Of a stretch of 49,500 bases of DNA, positions 16,931-25,482 are shown piece by piece. The notes below the pieces were generated by a model, which made no database searches, was not told the DNA's origin, and saw only the letters and a program-made list of their open reading frames with translations. Each line of letters starts with the position of its first letter. Within the stretch, counting starts at the first letter, position 1. The position numbers and the translations under genes are program-made. The DNA is from Pseudomonas sp. RIT-PI-q (GTDB lineage Bacteria; Pseudomonadota; Gammaproteobacteria; Pseudomonadales; Pseudomonadaceae): contig NZ_LHPC01000070.1 in NCBI RefSeq assembly GCF_001297125.1, positions 1 to 49,500 of the forward strand. The letters are read 5' to 3'.

Positions 16931-17344
16931 CTATTCTCCGCAAACAGATAGGGATGATGAACGGGTGGCGATGGGGGTCGGTTGATAGGCAAACAATTGC
17001 CAATTCATTCCTGTCCTCAGCCAGATATTTAACGTTCGGTTCTGGATTGTTTTAGCCACGCCACGGGAAGTGATATCGGCGACCATTTCGCCAAAGACGA
17101 TGGCGGTGTCTCCAGACTGATGAACTTTATGAACAACGTGTTGAATGCGGTGATAGATCGAAAGTCCATCGCGCAAGTTCTTCATAAAGCTGTCGCGGTT
17201 ATCTACTTGGCCGCTGGAGTGGACATAACTCAGTTCGGGATGAAGTAGACGCTGAATGCTCTCCAGGTCATGACGTTGCATCGCTTGATAACGTTGTTCT
17301 TCCAGCGCTGAAATCAACGCAGTGATGGACGGCTCGTTGCTCAT
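16931..17344 (-). CDS. NTF2-like (SnoaL/DUF4440) small protein
   Basis: 137 aa. The N-terminal helix pair (ALISALEEQRYQAMQRHDLE) followed by LLHPELSYVHSSGQVDNRDS is the typical DUF4440 opening, with strands continuing to NIWLRTGMNWQLFAYQPTP. GAGGG lies 5 bases ahead of the ATG. Such cone-shaped domains bind small hydrophobic ligands and in some families are isomerases, cyclases or dehydratases. It sits between the degenerate intradiol gene and maleylacetate reductase, 4 bases from the latter, so it should serve the same pathway; its activity is unknown. Confidence 0.82.
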   Translation of the reverse strand: MSNEPSITALISALEEQRYQAMQRHDLESIQRLLHPELSYVHSSGQVDNRDSFMKNLRDGLSIYHRIQHVVHKVHQSGDTAIVFGEMVADITSRGVAKTIQNRTLNIWLRTGMNWQLFAYQPTPIATRSSSLSVCGE

Positions 17345-17382
17345 GGGGCCCTCGAGATTGGCATTGATAATGGGATCGACGC

Positions 17383-18228
17383 CTAAGCCTTCGCCAGGAA
17401 GAAATCGAATTCCAGGGTATAAAACGGATCGCTGCTGACCGTCCCGTCCGGTGTCTCGCCGGGAGGTTGTTGAGCCCAGTGAGTGATCAGTGACGAACGC
17501 ACGCCGAACACGGCGTCGGAATCCAGGTAGGGGTCACCTTCGCGGAAAACCTGAGTGACTAACCGTTTGTATCCGGGTGCACTGATCACGAACTCCAGGT
17601 GCGCCGGGCGCCAGGCGTGGCGGTTGAGTGCGCAGAGCATCGTGCCGACAGGACCGTCATGGCGTACGCGGTGGCTCTGCGGCACGACGGTGGAAAAGAA
17701 GTATTGCCCGTGCGGGTCAGCTTGAAGCAGGGCTCGCTCGGTGTCGCTTGCCACAGGATTATTCATGTCGCCACCGGCCTGGCTGACCTGAAGGGTCGCG
17801 GACGGCAGCGGGTTGCCTTTGGCGTCACGAATGGTGCCACGCATGTACCCTTTGGCGCCGTGGAGCCCGGCACTGATGTCGGCGCCCAGGTCATACACCG
17901 TGGCGTTGTGAATCTGCGGCACGTCGAAGGCGGTCGCCTCGGTGCAGCCCGACGGCTTCCTGTCATTCTGAGCCAGCACCAGCGTTGACAGCCCCAGCGT
18001 GTGTGACAGCAGCGCAAACTCCTGGCGATCGGACGAGCAGGCTTTGCCCACTTGTTCGAGAAAATCAACGCCGCTTCGCCACTCTTCTTCCGTCAGTTTT
18101 ATATCGCGAGCGAAGGCATGCAGATGTTGCACGAGGCTGGTCATTACCTCGCACAAGCGCGCATCAGCGGTGCTGCTATTACGCGCCAATACGGCTTGTG
18201 TAATGGTCGCTTCGTCCAGATTTCGCAT
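17383..18228 (-). CDS. Intradiol-dioxygenase homologue lacking most canonical iron ligands
   Basis: 281 aa; GGAG 5-6 bases ahead sets the start at 18228. It aligns over its length with the intact hydroxyquinol 1,2-dioxygenase at 22545-23441: the same helical dimerisation domain (residues 1-90) and the same landmarks DGPVG, NRHAWRPAHLEF and YLDSDAVFGVRS. Yet the Fe(III) ligands are changed. The segment around Tyr168 of the intact enzyme is replaced (residues 150-160, AGGDMNNPVAS), Tyr203 aligns with His186, His227 with His210 (kept), and His229 with Glu212. The GPFYV motif is also lost. Either it is catalytically dead or it binds metal through a new His/His/Glu set. First gene of the maleylacetate reductase operon. 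Confidence 0.85.
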   Translation of the reverse strand: MRNLDEATITQAVLARNSSTADARLCEVMTSLVQHLHAFARDIKLTEEEWRSGVDFLEQVGKACSSDRQEFALLSHTLGLSTLVLAQNDRKPSGCTEATAFDVPQIHNATVYDLGADISAGLHGAKGYMRGTIRDAKGNPLPSATLQVSQAGGDMNNPVASDTERALLQADPHGQYFFSTVVPQSHRVRHDGPVGTMLCALNRHAWRPAHLEFVISAPGYKRLVTQVFREGDPYLDSDAVFGVRSSLITHWAQQPPGETPDGTVSSDPFYTLEFDFFLAKA

Positions 18229-18366
18229 CTTGACTCCTTGATTTTTCTTAAGCCCAAGCGCGCTCGGCGATTGGCGAGATACGGCGTGGGCCACTCTTTT
18301 CAGGTCATAGCGCTGCACGTTATAGTTCCGCACAGCGTTGAAAAAGGCCGCCTACGAAATTCTTTA

Positions 18367-18380
18367 TTTCATATATGAAA
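18367..18380. promoter_or_regulatory. Candidate LysR operator, 14-bp perfect palindrome
   Basis: TTTCATATATGAAA is a perfect AT-rich dyad 20 bases upstream of the LysR start and about 140 bases upstream of the divergent intradiol-like operon. Flanking TTCTTTA and AGAATAAA extend it imperfectly. Location and symmetry fit a LysR recognition site serving both directions. Confidence 0.45.
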
Positions 18381-18400
18381 GAATAAAAACGGAGCACTGA

Positions 18401-19315
18401 ATGGATCGGCTGACCGAACTGGAACTTTTTGTAACGACGGCGGAAGTCGGCACCCTGACCAAGGCGGCGGAAATACTCGGGCTGTCGAATGCCGCCGCAA
18501 GCCGGCATTTGGTGGCGTTGGAACAGCGACTGAATGTCAGATTGATTGACCGCAACACGCGGCGCCTGGCCCTGACCAACTCCGGTCATCAGTTTTATGC
18601 GAGCTGCAAGAGCCTGCTCGGCGAGTTGAAAGAAGCCGAGGCCTCGCTCAGCGAGTCGTTGGTGCAGCCGGTCGGCACCCTGACGATTACCTCATCAATC
18701 TCTTTTTGCATGCTGCATATCGCGCCGCTGATCCCGGCGTTTCGCAAGAAGTACCCGCACATCACGGTCAAAGTGCTGGGTGAAAACCGCTATTACGACA
18801 TTATCGACAGCGAAATCGATTTGGCGATCAGGACCAAGGAATACGAGCCGGACTCCAACATCACCATTCGCCGCCTCGCCGAAACGCGTCGGGTGCTGGC
18901 CGCTTCACCCGGTTACCTGCAACGCAAGGGCACGCCGCAGACCATCGACGACCTGGCCAATCACGATCTGTTGATCTACAGCCACGCCAACCAGCCCCGG
19001 GTCATGCGCTTTACCAAAGGCGATGAAGAACGCGTGGTCAAGGTCGACCCTATCCTGGAGACCAACGACGGCCAGATTGTCCGCGCAGCGGCCCTGGCCC
19101 ATGGCGGCATCCTGGTGCAACCGAAGTACATCATCAATGCCGACCTGGTGGCGGGGCGGCTGATCCCGGTGCTGGATGATTGGGACCTGCCGCGCCTGAC
19201 CATCAACATGGCGTTTCAAAGCCGTCGCTACATGCCAACCAAGTTGCGCGTGTTCATCGATTTTCTGCTCGCGGACTTTGCCGAGCACGAGTACGAACGC
19301 TACTGGACGCGCTAA
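18401..19315 (+). CDS. LysR family regulator of the hydroxyquinol island
   Basis: 304 aa. HTH at residues 2-60 (LTELELFVTTAEVGTLTKAA, LGLSNAAASRHLVALEQRL) and an effector domain of the CrgA/DmlR-like group (GTLTITSSISFCMLHIAPLI, YYDIIDSEIDLAIRTKEYEP). It lies between the minus-strand intradiol-like/maleylacetate reductase operon and the plus-strand OprB-transporter-dioxygenase operon, so it is the natural candidate to control both. No ligand can be named; a cyclitol, hydroxyquinol or a maleylacetate-type acid would fit. Confidence 0.92.
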   Translation: MDRLTELELFVTTAEVGTLTKAAEILGLSNAAASRHLVALEQRLNVRLIDRNTRRLALTNSGHQFYASCKSLLGELKEAEASLSESLVQPVGTLTITSSISFCMLHIAPLIPAFRKKYPHITVKVLGENRYYDIIDSEIDLAIRTKEYEPDSNITIRRLAETRRVLAASPGYLQRKGTPQTIDDLANHDLLIYSHANQPRVMRFTKGDEERVVKVDPILETNDGQIVRAAALAHGGILVQPKYIINADLVAGRLIPVLDDWDLPRLTINMAFQSRRYMPTKLRVFIDFLLADFAEHEYERYWTR

Positions 19316-19408
19316 CGCAGTTTCTCGCTGGACGGAATACACATTTATTTTTTTGATGGTATTCAGTGCCGCGAGTGCCAACTATGCTCCGCTCCGCTTG
19401 AACAGCTG

Positions 19409-19433
19409 AACTTCTCTTGTTCAAAGAGAAGTT
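19409..19433 (+). terminator. Strong hairpin after the LysR gene (possible weak terminator)
   Basis: AACTTCTCTT pairs with AAGAGAAGTT around a 5-base loop (GTTCA): 10 perfect pairs. The following bases GCTTTCTGCGTTTC are only moderately T-rich. It could end LysR transcription or be part of the leader of the porin gene 100 bases downstream. Confidence 0.45.
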
Positions 19434-19534
19434 GCTTTCTGCGTTTCAATACTGCTCACCAACACGACAATAAAGGCGTCTGCGTTCGCCTGCGCGTTTA
19501 AAAATAAATCTAATAATAAGGACACGTTAAGCCC

Positions 19535-20872
19535 ATGAAAAACTTTGCCAAGTGCACGGTTGCGGTCAGCTTTTGCCTGCTGATTCCCAATGCATCAAAT
19601 GCCGCCAATGAAGCCTTTTCCAGCGATTCACGCTGGATGACCGGTGACTGGGATGGCGTACGCAGTGACTGGCTGGACCAGGGCGTTGATGTCGAGTTGG
19701 GGTACACCGGGGAAATGGCAGCCAACGTGCGCGGTGGTTATGACAAAGATCATACGGCGCGCTGGACCGAGCAATATGCGCTGGGCTTCAAGGCCGACCT
19801 GCAAAAAATCCTCGGTTGGGAAAACTCGCAGTTCCAGTTCACCGTCACCGAGCGTGACGGGCGCAACCTGACCAACGATCGCATCGCTGATCCGCGAGTG
19901 GGCGGTTACTCCTCGAGCCAGGAGGTCTATGGCCGCGGGCAAACCTGGCGCCTGACGCAAATGTGGCTCAGTAAAGGCTGGCTGGACGGGGCGCTGGACC
20001 TGAAATTTGGCCGCTTCGACGAAGGCTCGGACTTCAACAGCTTCCCCTGCGACTTCCAGAGCACGCCGTTCTGCGGCGCCCAGGCGGCGAACTGGATTGG
20101 CGACATTTGGTACAACTGGCCGGTCAGCCAGTGGGCCCTGCGTGCACGCTACCAATTCGCTCCTGAGTGGTATGCGCAGATCGGGGTCTTCGAGCAGAAC
20201 CCCTCGTACCTGGAAACCGGTAACGGCTTCAAGCTCAGCGGCAGCGGCGCCAAAGGCGCGTTGATACCGGTTGAGCTGGTCTGGAGCCCCACGGTCAACG
20301 CGCTGCCTGGCGAATATCGGCTGGGCTATTACAAGAGCACGGCCAACGCCGACGACGTACTGGAAGATCGCAATGGCAACCCCCAGCCCGCGTCCGGCGA
20401 TCAGTTCAAACAGCACTCCAGTCGACACGGTTACTGGTTTGTCGCCCAGCAGCAATTGACCGCTCGCGACGGCGACAGCCAACGGGGACTTTCGGTGTTC
20501 GCCAACTTCACCGCACACGACAAGGCCACCAGCCGGGTCGATCATTTCGTTCAGGCAGGCATCGTCTACAAGGGGCCGTTCAATGGCCGGCCCAAAGACG
20601 ATCTGGGCGTGGGCATCGCGCAGGTCCATACCAACTCGGATTACCGCCAGCGTGCCCGCTTGCAGAATGAACAGAACGGCATTGCCGATTACGAGAATCC
20701 TGCCTACCTGCCCCTGCAGTACAACGAAGTGAGCAGCGAGATCTATTACGGGTTCCACGTCACCAACTGGCTCACCGTTCGGCCCAACCTGCAGTACGTG
20801 AAATACCCCGGTGGTGTGCGTGAAATCGACGCTGCAGTGATCGCCGGTCTCAAGGTCCAGGCGAAGTTCTAG
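19535..20872 (+). CDS. OprB family carbohydrate-selective porin
   Basis: 445 aa outer-membrane porin. Signal peptide with cleavage near residue 23 (PNASNA). The mature start WMTGDWDGVRSDWLDQGVDV is the OprB family signature; the remainder alternates amphipathic strands and ends in the aromatic LKVQAKF typical of outer-membrane barrels. OprB porins admit glucose and other sugars or polyols across the outer membrane. It opens the plus-strand operon: a transporter gene follows 166 bases later, with a terminator-like hairpin between, which may give high porin and lower downstream expression. Confidence 0.93.
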   Translation: MKNFAKCTVAVSFCLLIPNASNAANEAFSSDSRWMTGDWDGVRSDWLDQGVDVELGYTGEMAANVRGGYDKDHTARWTEQYALGFKADLQKILGWENSQFQFTVTERDGRNLTNDRIADPRVGGYSSSQEVYGRGQTWRLTQMWLSKGWLDGALDLKFGRFDEGSDFNSFPCDFQSTPFCGAQAANWIGDIWYNWPVSQWALRARYQFAPEWYAQIGVFEQNPSYLETGNGFKLSGSGAKGALIPVELVWSPTVNALPGEYRLGYYKSTANADDVLEDRNGNPQPASGDQFKQHSSRHGYWFVAQQQLTARDGDSQRGLSVFANFTAHDKATSRVDHFVQAGIVYKGPFNGRPKDDLGVGIAQVHTNSDYRQRARLQNEQNGIADYENPAYLPLQYNEVSSEIYYGFHVTNWLTVRPNLQYVKYPGGVREIDAAVIAGLKVQAKF

Positions 20873-20881
20873 CCCGGCAAT

Positions 20882-20919
20882 GCCCCGCCACGATCAATGG
20901 ACCCGAACCGTGGCGGGGC
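20882..20919 (+). terminator. Stem-loop after the porin gene
   Basis: GCCCCGCCACG pairs with CGTGGCGGGGC (11 perfect GC-rich pairs, 16-base loop), followed after 9 bases by a short TTTT. It would terminate or attenuate transcription between porin and transporter genes. Confidence 0.6.
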
Positions 20920-20927
20920 TGACTACA

Positions 20928-20948
20928 GTTTTCCACACAGCGGAAAAC
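20928..20948. promoter_or_regulatory. Inverted repeat ahead of the transporter gene
   Basis: GTTTTCC and GGAAAAC form a 7+7 dyad with a 7-base centre. Directly downstream a small TGCC/GGCA hairpin precedes eight T residues. The region may hold a second promoter with its operator for the IolT-like gene; no -10/-35 pair stands out clearly. Confidence 0.3.
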
Positions 20949-21038
20949 ACATTTGCCATAGAGGCATTTTTTTTCCGTTTCAATGGCAGTAGTCTCAATT
21001 CCACTGAGCGTACAAATAATTTCAATAAGGTTGACCTC

Positions 21039-22472
21039 ATGTCCAACAATCAAAATGCCTCCCGTGCTTCGTCAAAGATTCTTTGGCGTATAGCAGCCAT
21101 CACCACCATGGGATCGCTGGGATTTGGTTATGACACCGGAGTGATCTCCGGAGCGCTGCCGTTCATGACGCTTGATGTCAGTCAAGGTGGCCTTGGCCTG
21201 ACGCCCATGACGGAAGGGTTGGTGGCTTCCTCGCTGATATTTGGTGGCGCTTTCGGTGCACTGTTCGCCGGTCAATTATCCGATCGCTATGGTCGGCTCG
21301 GTGTACTCAAGGCCTTGGCCATATTGTTTGCACTGGGGGCGCTGGGTACGGCTGTAGCGCCTGATATCTGGACCATGGTCATCACCCGTTTCATTCTGGG
21401 TATTGCCGTCGGCGGCGCGTCATCGACCGTTCCGGTATTGATCGCCGAGTTGGCGGCCCCTAAACACCGTGGTCGGCTGGTCTGCCAGAGCGAGTTGATG
21501 ATCGTCTCTGGACAGTGCCTGGCCTACATCACCAGCGCCGGCCTGGCGCACCTGTTCGACAGTCCGTTCATCTGGCGCTACATGCTCGCCATTGCGCTGG
21601 TCCCGGCGGTGTTGCTGTACGTCGGAATGCATTTTGTGCCGACCTCACCCCGTTGGCTGGTCAGCAAAGGGCGTATCGCAGAAGCAAAAACGACTTTGGC
21701 CGGCATCCGCGATACCCAGCGCGAGGCGGACCGTGAGCTGAAGGAGATCATTGCTCAATGCAACGTCGAAAAGCACCACAGCGGCGTGCTCGGCAAGCTC
21801 AACGAACCCTGGTTGCTCAAGCTGCTCGCCATTGGTATCGGCCTGGGTTTCGTGATCCAGTTCACCGGCGTCAATGCGTTCATGTACTACACGCCGATGA
21901 TCCTCAAAGAGACTGGTATGGGCACTAATGCCGCACTGGTCGCCACTATCGGCAATGGCGTGGTTTCGGTGATCGCCACTTTAATCGGCATGTGGGTGAT
22001 CAACCGCATGGGCCGTCGTTCGATGCTGCTGCTGGGGCTGACCGTCGTGGTGCTGGCGCAAATCTTCCTCGGTGTCGTCCTCAACTTCATGCCGCATTCG
22101 CTCGTGCAAAGTTACCTGGCGCTGTCCGGCGTTCTGGTGTTCCTGTTCTTCATGCAGATGTGCATCGGCCCAGTGTATTGGCTGTTGATGTCGGAGCTGT
22201 TTCCGACCCACGCCCGGGGCTTGATGAATGGCATTTCAGTGAGCGTATTCTGGATCTTCAATGCCATCGTCGCCTTCGTCTTTCCGGTCCTGTTGAGTGC
22301 GATGGGCGGCATGACCTTCTTCCTGTTCGCCGTGGTGAACATCGGCTCGATCATCTTCTGCACCTTGTGGTTGCCTGAGACCAAGGGCCTGACTCTCGAA
22401 GAAATCGAACAGCAGATGAAGCAGCGCTTCAGCGGGCGTAAATGGCGTGCTGTCAACGTAAAAGCTTATTGA
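21039..22472 (+). CDS. MFS sugar-porter, IolT-like (inositol/cyclitol:H+ symporter)
   Basis: 477 aa, 12 membrane segments. AAGG 8-9 bases ahead supports the ATG at 21039; the longer frame reads through the preceding terminator. Sugar-porter hallmarks: GFGYDTGVISGALPF in TM1, DRYGR after TM2, RGRLVCQSELMIVSGQCLAY, SPRWLVSKGR and the terminal PETKGLTLEEIEQ. The combination MTEGLVASSLIFGG, FILGIAVGGASSTVP and ELMIVSGQ resembles the B. subtilis myo-inositol transporter IolT more than GalP or XylE (recalled by eye, not computed). It would import the island's substrate. It precedes the hydroxyquinol dioxygenase gene by 72 bases. Confidence 0.9.
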   Translation: MSNNQNASRASSKILWRIAAITTMGSLGFGYDTGVISGALPFMTLDVSQGGLGLTPMTEGLVASSLIFGGAFGALFAGQLSDRYGRLGVLKALAILFALGALGTAVAPDIWTMVITRFILGIAVGGASSTVPVLIAELAAPKHRGRLVCQSELMIVSGQCLAYITSAGLAHLFDSPFIWRYMLAIALVPAVLLYVGMHFVPTSPRWLVSKGRIAEAKTTLAGIRDTQREADRELKEIIAQCNVEKHHSGVLGKLNEPWLLKLLAIGIGLGFVIQFTGVNAFMYYTPMILKETGMGTNAALVATIGNGVVSVIATLIGMWVINRMGRRSMLLLGLTVVVLAQIFLGVVLNFMPHSLVQSYLALSGVLVFLFFMQMCIGPVYWLLMSELFPTHARGLMNGISVSVFWIFNAIVAFVFPVLLSAMGGMTFFLFAVVNIGSIIFCTLWLPETKGLTLEEIEQQMKQRFSGRKWRAVNVKAY

Positions 22473-22544
22473 GAACTGAGCATGCCGGCACCCAACCTTA
22501 AACGCCGGCCGGCCTTCAAGAATAACGATCAAGGATCTCCAATC

Positions 22545-23441
22545 ATGACTGCTCACCTGGACACCGACATCGCCATTGGCGGCCTTTTCGAAGAGGAACA
22601 TTCCGCCGAAATCGTCAATGCCCGAATCTCTGCCGACGCCAACCCGCGCCTGGCTGAAGTCATGGCGGTACTGACCCGGCATTTGCATGCAGCCATCAAG
22701 GAAATCGAGCCGACTCACGAGGAGTGGTTCAAGGCCATCGAGTTCCTGACCCGGACCGGCCAGATGTGCACCGACTGGCGTCAGGAATACATCCTGCTGT
22801 CGGACGTGCTGGGTGCGACCATGCTGGTCGACGCGATCAACCATCGCCGGCCACAGGGCGCCACGCCCAATACCATTCTCGGCCCGTTCTATGTGGCCAA
22901 TGCGCCGCACTACGAGAACGGCGCGAACATTTGCCTGGACGGCAAGGGCGAACCGACCCTTGTCAGCGGTCGGGTGCTGGACACGGCGGGCCAGCCGATT
23001 GCCGGCGCCACCCTGGACATCTGGCAGACCAACGACGATGGCTTCTACGACGTGCAGCAGAAAGGTCTGCAACCGGACTACAACCTGCGCGGGCTGTTCA
23101 CCACCGATGCCGAGGGTTATTACGCGTTCCGCACGGTCAAGCCGCGCCATTACCCGATCCCGGCCGACGGTCCCGTCGGCAAGCTGTTGGGTGATCTGGG
23201 CCGGCACCCGAACCGCGCAGCGCACCTGCATTTCATCGTCACCGCCAACGGTTACGACCAGGTCATCACGCACATCTTCACGCCTGACTGCCAGTACTTG
23301 CACGAAGACACCGTGTTCGGCGTGAAGAAAGAATTGATCGCCGAGTTCGCCACTCAAAGCGATCCGGCGGTGGCCGAGCGTTACGACTTGCCCGTGCCTT
23401 TTCTGGCGGTCAATTGGGATTTTGTTCTGACCCCGCTCTGA
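22545..23441 (+). CDS. Hydroxyquinol 1,2-dioxygenase (intradiol ring cleavage)
   Basis: 298 aa; start at 22545 after AAGGA. Residues 1-100 form the helical dimerisation domain and the rest the catalytic beta-sandwich. All four Fe(III) ligands are present: Tyr168 (DDGFYDV), Tyr203 (RHYPIPADGPVG), His227 and His229 (RAAHLHF). GPFYV and the YPIP motif place it in the hydroxyquinol branch rather than with catechol or chlorocatechol dioxygenases. It cleaves 1,2,4-trihydroxybenzene to maleylacetate, the substrate of the reductase at 15859-16926. It is embedded among transporter and sugar/cyclitol dehydrogenase genes with no aromatic hydroxylase in view. Confidence 0.93.
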   Translation: MTAHLDTDIAIGGLFEEEHSAEIVNARISADANPRLAEVMAVLTRHLHAAIKEIEPTHEEWFKAIEFLTRTGQMCTDWRQEYILLSDVLGATMLVDAINHRRPQGATPNTILGPFYVANAPHYENGANICLDGKGEPTLVSGRVLDTAGQPIAGATLDIWQTNDDGFYDVQQKGLQPDYNLRGLFTTDAEGYYAFRTVKPRHYPIPADGPVGKLLGDLGRHPNRAAHLHFIVTANGYDQVITHIFTPDCQYLHEDTVFGVKKELIAEFATQSDPAVAERYDLPVPFLAVNWDFVLTPL

Positions 23442-23492
23442 TTAACCGACAACTGTCTTTGACCGTTCTCAAACCACTCATAAGTGATCGTC

Positions 23493-24365
23493 ATGCCCAC
23501 TAAAAATATCGAACTGCTTGCTGCCTATTGGACCCTCGCTGGCGATACCTACCCTGGCGCTCCCAGCGAAATCAGCCCGTTCTCCCTGCAGGATCGAGCG
23601 CAAGTCGCTTCAAAAGCCGGTTGGCGCGGCATGGGGTTTGTCCATGCCGACCTGCTGCACAACGTCGACAAGTTGGGCATTGCAACCGTGCGCAACATTC
23701 TCCAGGACAACGGCATCAAACACGTGGAAGTCGAGTTCCTGACCGACTGGCACCTGGACGGCGAGCGCCGTGCGGCGTCGGACAAAATGCGCGACGAGTT
23801 GCTGGAAATTGCCGGCGAACTGGGCGCGCGCAGTCTCAAGGTCGCCGGTGGTCTGTTCGAAGACGGGCCGCCTGATGTGCCGCGCATGCGCGAAACCTTT
23901 GCCCTGTTATGCGACCGGGCTCAACCCTTCGGCGTCAACGTGGTGATCGAGTTCCTGCCGTTTTCCAGCGTCTGCACCATCGACCGCGCCATTGCAGTGA
24001 CCGAGAACGTGCGCCCTAACGGCGGCCTTCTGGTGGACACCTGGCACGTCGCACGTGGCGGCATGAGCTTCGATGAAATCGCCAAGATCCCGCTTGAGTT
24101 GATCAAGTCCATCGAGCTGGATGACGCCAATCACGCCATCGTCGAAACGCTGTTCAACGACTCGACGCACTACCGAAAACTCTGCGGCGAAGGTGTATTG
24201 GATGTGCCGGCGTTTATCCAGCAGGTGGTCAATGTCGGCTACCGCGGGCCTTGGGGTGTCGAGCTGATTTCCGCCGAGTTGCGCAAGCTGCCCCTGGAAG
24301 TGGCGGCGAAGAGAGCCTTTGACACCACCCTCGCGCAATTCGAAGGCATCCAGTTCCCGAATTGA
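23493..24365 (+). CDS. TIM-barrel sugar-phosphate isomerase/epimerase family protein (IolE/IolI-like superfamily)
   Basis: 290 aa; ATG at 23493 preferred over the GTG at 23484, although no strong ribosome site precedes either. An AP-endonuclease-2 type barrel with the expected metal ligands at strand ends: Glu153 (VVIEFLPF), Asp182 and His185 (LVDTWHVARGG), Glu208 or Asp210 (SIELDDANH) and Glu257 (GVELIS). Superfamily members include inosose dehydratase IolE, inosose isomerase IolI, dehydroshikimate dehydratase and the 3-keto-glycoside lyases. With a Gfo/Idh/MocA dehydrogenase immediately downstream, a dehydratase or eliminase acting on a keto-cyclitol or 3-keto sugar is the best guess. Confidence 0.87.
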   Translation: MPTKNIELLAAYWTLAGDTYPGAPSEISPFSLQDRAQVASKAGWRGMGFVHADLLHNVDKLGIATVRNILQDNGIKHVEVEFLTDWHLDGERRAASDKMRDELLEIAGELGARSLKVAGGLFEDGPPDVPRMRETFALLCDRAQPFGVNVVIEFLPFSSVCTIDRAIAVTENVRPNGGLLVDTWHVARGGMSFDEIAKIPLELIKSIELDDANHAIVETLFNDSTHYRKLCGEGVLDVPAFIQQVVNVGYRGPWGVELISAELRKLPLEVAAKRAFDTTLAQFEGIQFPN

Positions 24366-24438
24366 ATTGATGTGCCAAAGCACGCTGACGTTGCACTCGT
24401 CTACAACATCGAACAATAGCGTTTCAAGGAGATAACAA

Positions 24439-25434
24439 ATGGTAGGTATCGCAGTTCTCGGCGCCGGTCGTATCGGCAAGATCCACGCAGCCAACGTGGC
24501 TGCCAGCAAGTTCGCCAAGCTCGTCGTGGTAGCGGACCCGTTCGGCGATGCCGCTCAGAGTCTGGCCGACGCTTTCGGTGCCGACGCCATGCTCGACTGC
24601 GAAGCGGCCATCGATCGCGATGATGTCCAAGCCATCGTCATCGGCACCCCGACCCACACCCATATCAGCCTGATGCTGCGTGCCGTGCGCCAGGGCAAAG
24701 CGGTGCTGTGCGAAAAGCCGATCGACCTCGATATGGCCAAGAGCCTGGCCGCGGTAGAGGAAGTGGAGCGCCTGAATGGGCGGGTCATGTTGGCGTTCAA
24801 CCGCCGCTTTGAGTCCACGTTCGCTGAAATGCGCGCGGCTATCGATGCCGGCGATATCGGCGAAGTGCGCCAGGTGATCATCAGCAGCCGCGATCCAGGT
24901 CTGGCACCGGAAGACTATATCCAGCATTCGGGCGGTATCTTCCGCGACATGACCATCCATGACCTGGACATCGGTCGCTGGTTGCTGGGCGAAGAACCCG
25001 TTGAGCTGACCGCTATCGGCAGCCGCCTGATCGATCCGCAGATGATGGAAAAGTACGACGACTACGACACCGCCATGGTGCAGATGCAAACGGCGTCGGG
25101 CAAACAGTGCCATATCAACAACTGCCGCCAGGCGGTCTATGGCTACGACCAGCGCATCGAAGTGTTCGGCTCCAAAGGCATGTTGCAGATGGATAACCTG
25201 CGTCCGACGACAATCCGTCGCTGGAACCAGGACGTCACCGATGCGCGCGAGCCGCTGCTGAACTTCTTCCTTGAGCGTTATCAGCAGGCCTACAAAGCCG
25301 AACTCGATGCCTACATCGAAGCGCTGGTGAAGGGCACGCCGATGCCGACCACCGTACAGGATGGTCTCAAGGCCTTGCAGCTGGCCGATGCCGCAGTCGA
25401 ATCGGTCAAGACCGGGCGCGCGGTCAGGCTCTGA
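24439..25434 (+). CDS. Gfo/Idh/MocA oxidoreductase, inositol 2-dehydrogenase (IolG)-like
   Basis: 331 aa behind a strong AAGGAGA site. Rossmann motif GAGRIGKIHAAN; catalytic Lys93 in CEKPIDLD, and Asp170 and His174 in FRDMTIHDLDIGRW, matching the Lys/Asp/His triad of myo-inositol dehydrogenase in identity and spacing. The blocks AFNRRFESTF, SSRDPGLAPEDY and SGGIFRDMTIHDLD are those of the IolG group. It would oxidise one cyclitol hydroxyl to a ketone with NAD+. Neighbours are the TIM-barrel gene upstream and a second oxidoreductase of the same superfamily downstream; canonical iolB, iolC and iolD are absent. Confidence 0.88.
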   Translation: MVGIAVLGAGRIGKIHAANVAASKFAKLVVVADPFGDAAQSLADAFGADAMLDCEAAIDRDDVQAIVIGTPTHTHISLMLRAVRQGKAVLCEKPIDLDMAKSLAAVEEVERLNGRVMLAFNRRFESTFAEMRAAIDAGDIGEVRQVIISSRDPGLAPEDYIQHSGGIFRDMTIHDLDIGRWLLGEEPVELTAIGSRLIDPQMMEKYDDYDTAMVQMQTASGKQCHINNCRQAVYGYDQRIEVFGSKGMLQMDNLRPTTIRRWNQDVTDAREPLLNFFLERYQQAYKAELDAYIEALVKGTPMPTTVQDGLKALQLADAAVESVKTGRAVRL

Positions 25435-25482
25435 GCCTGAACGGTCATCGGCTATTTCGGACAAGAACACCTGGAGAACATC

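Noticed and set aside
16927..18228. Resorcinol catabolic operon of the usual kind
   Set aside because: Maleylacetate reductase is present, but there is no resorcinol hydroxylase or flavin reductase in the window.
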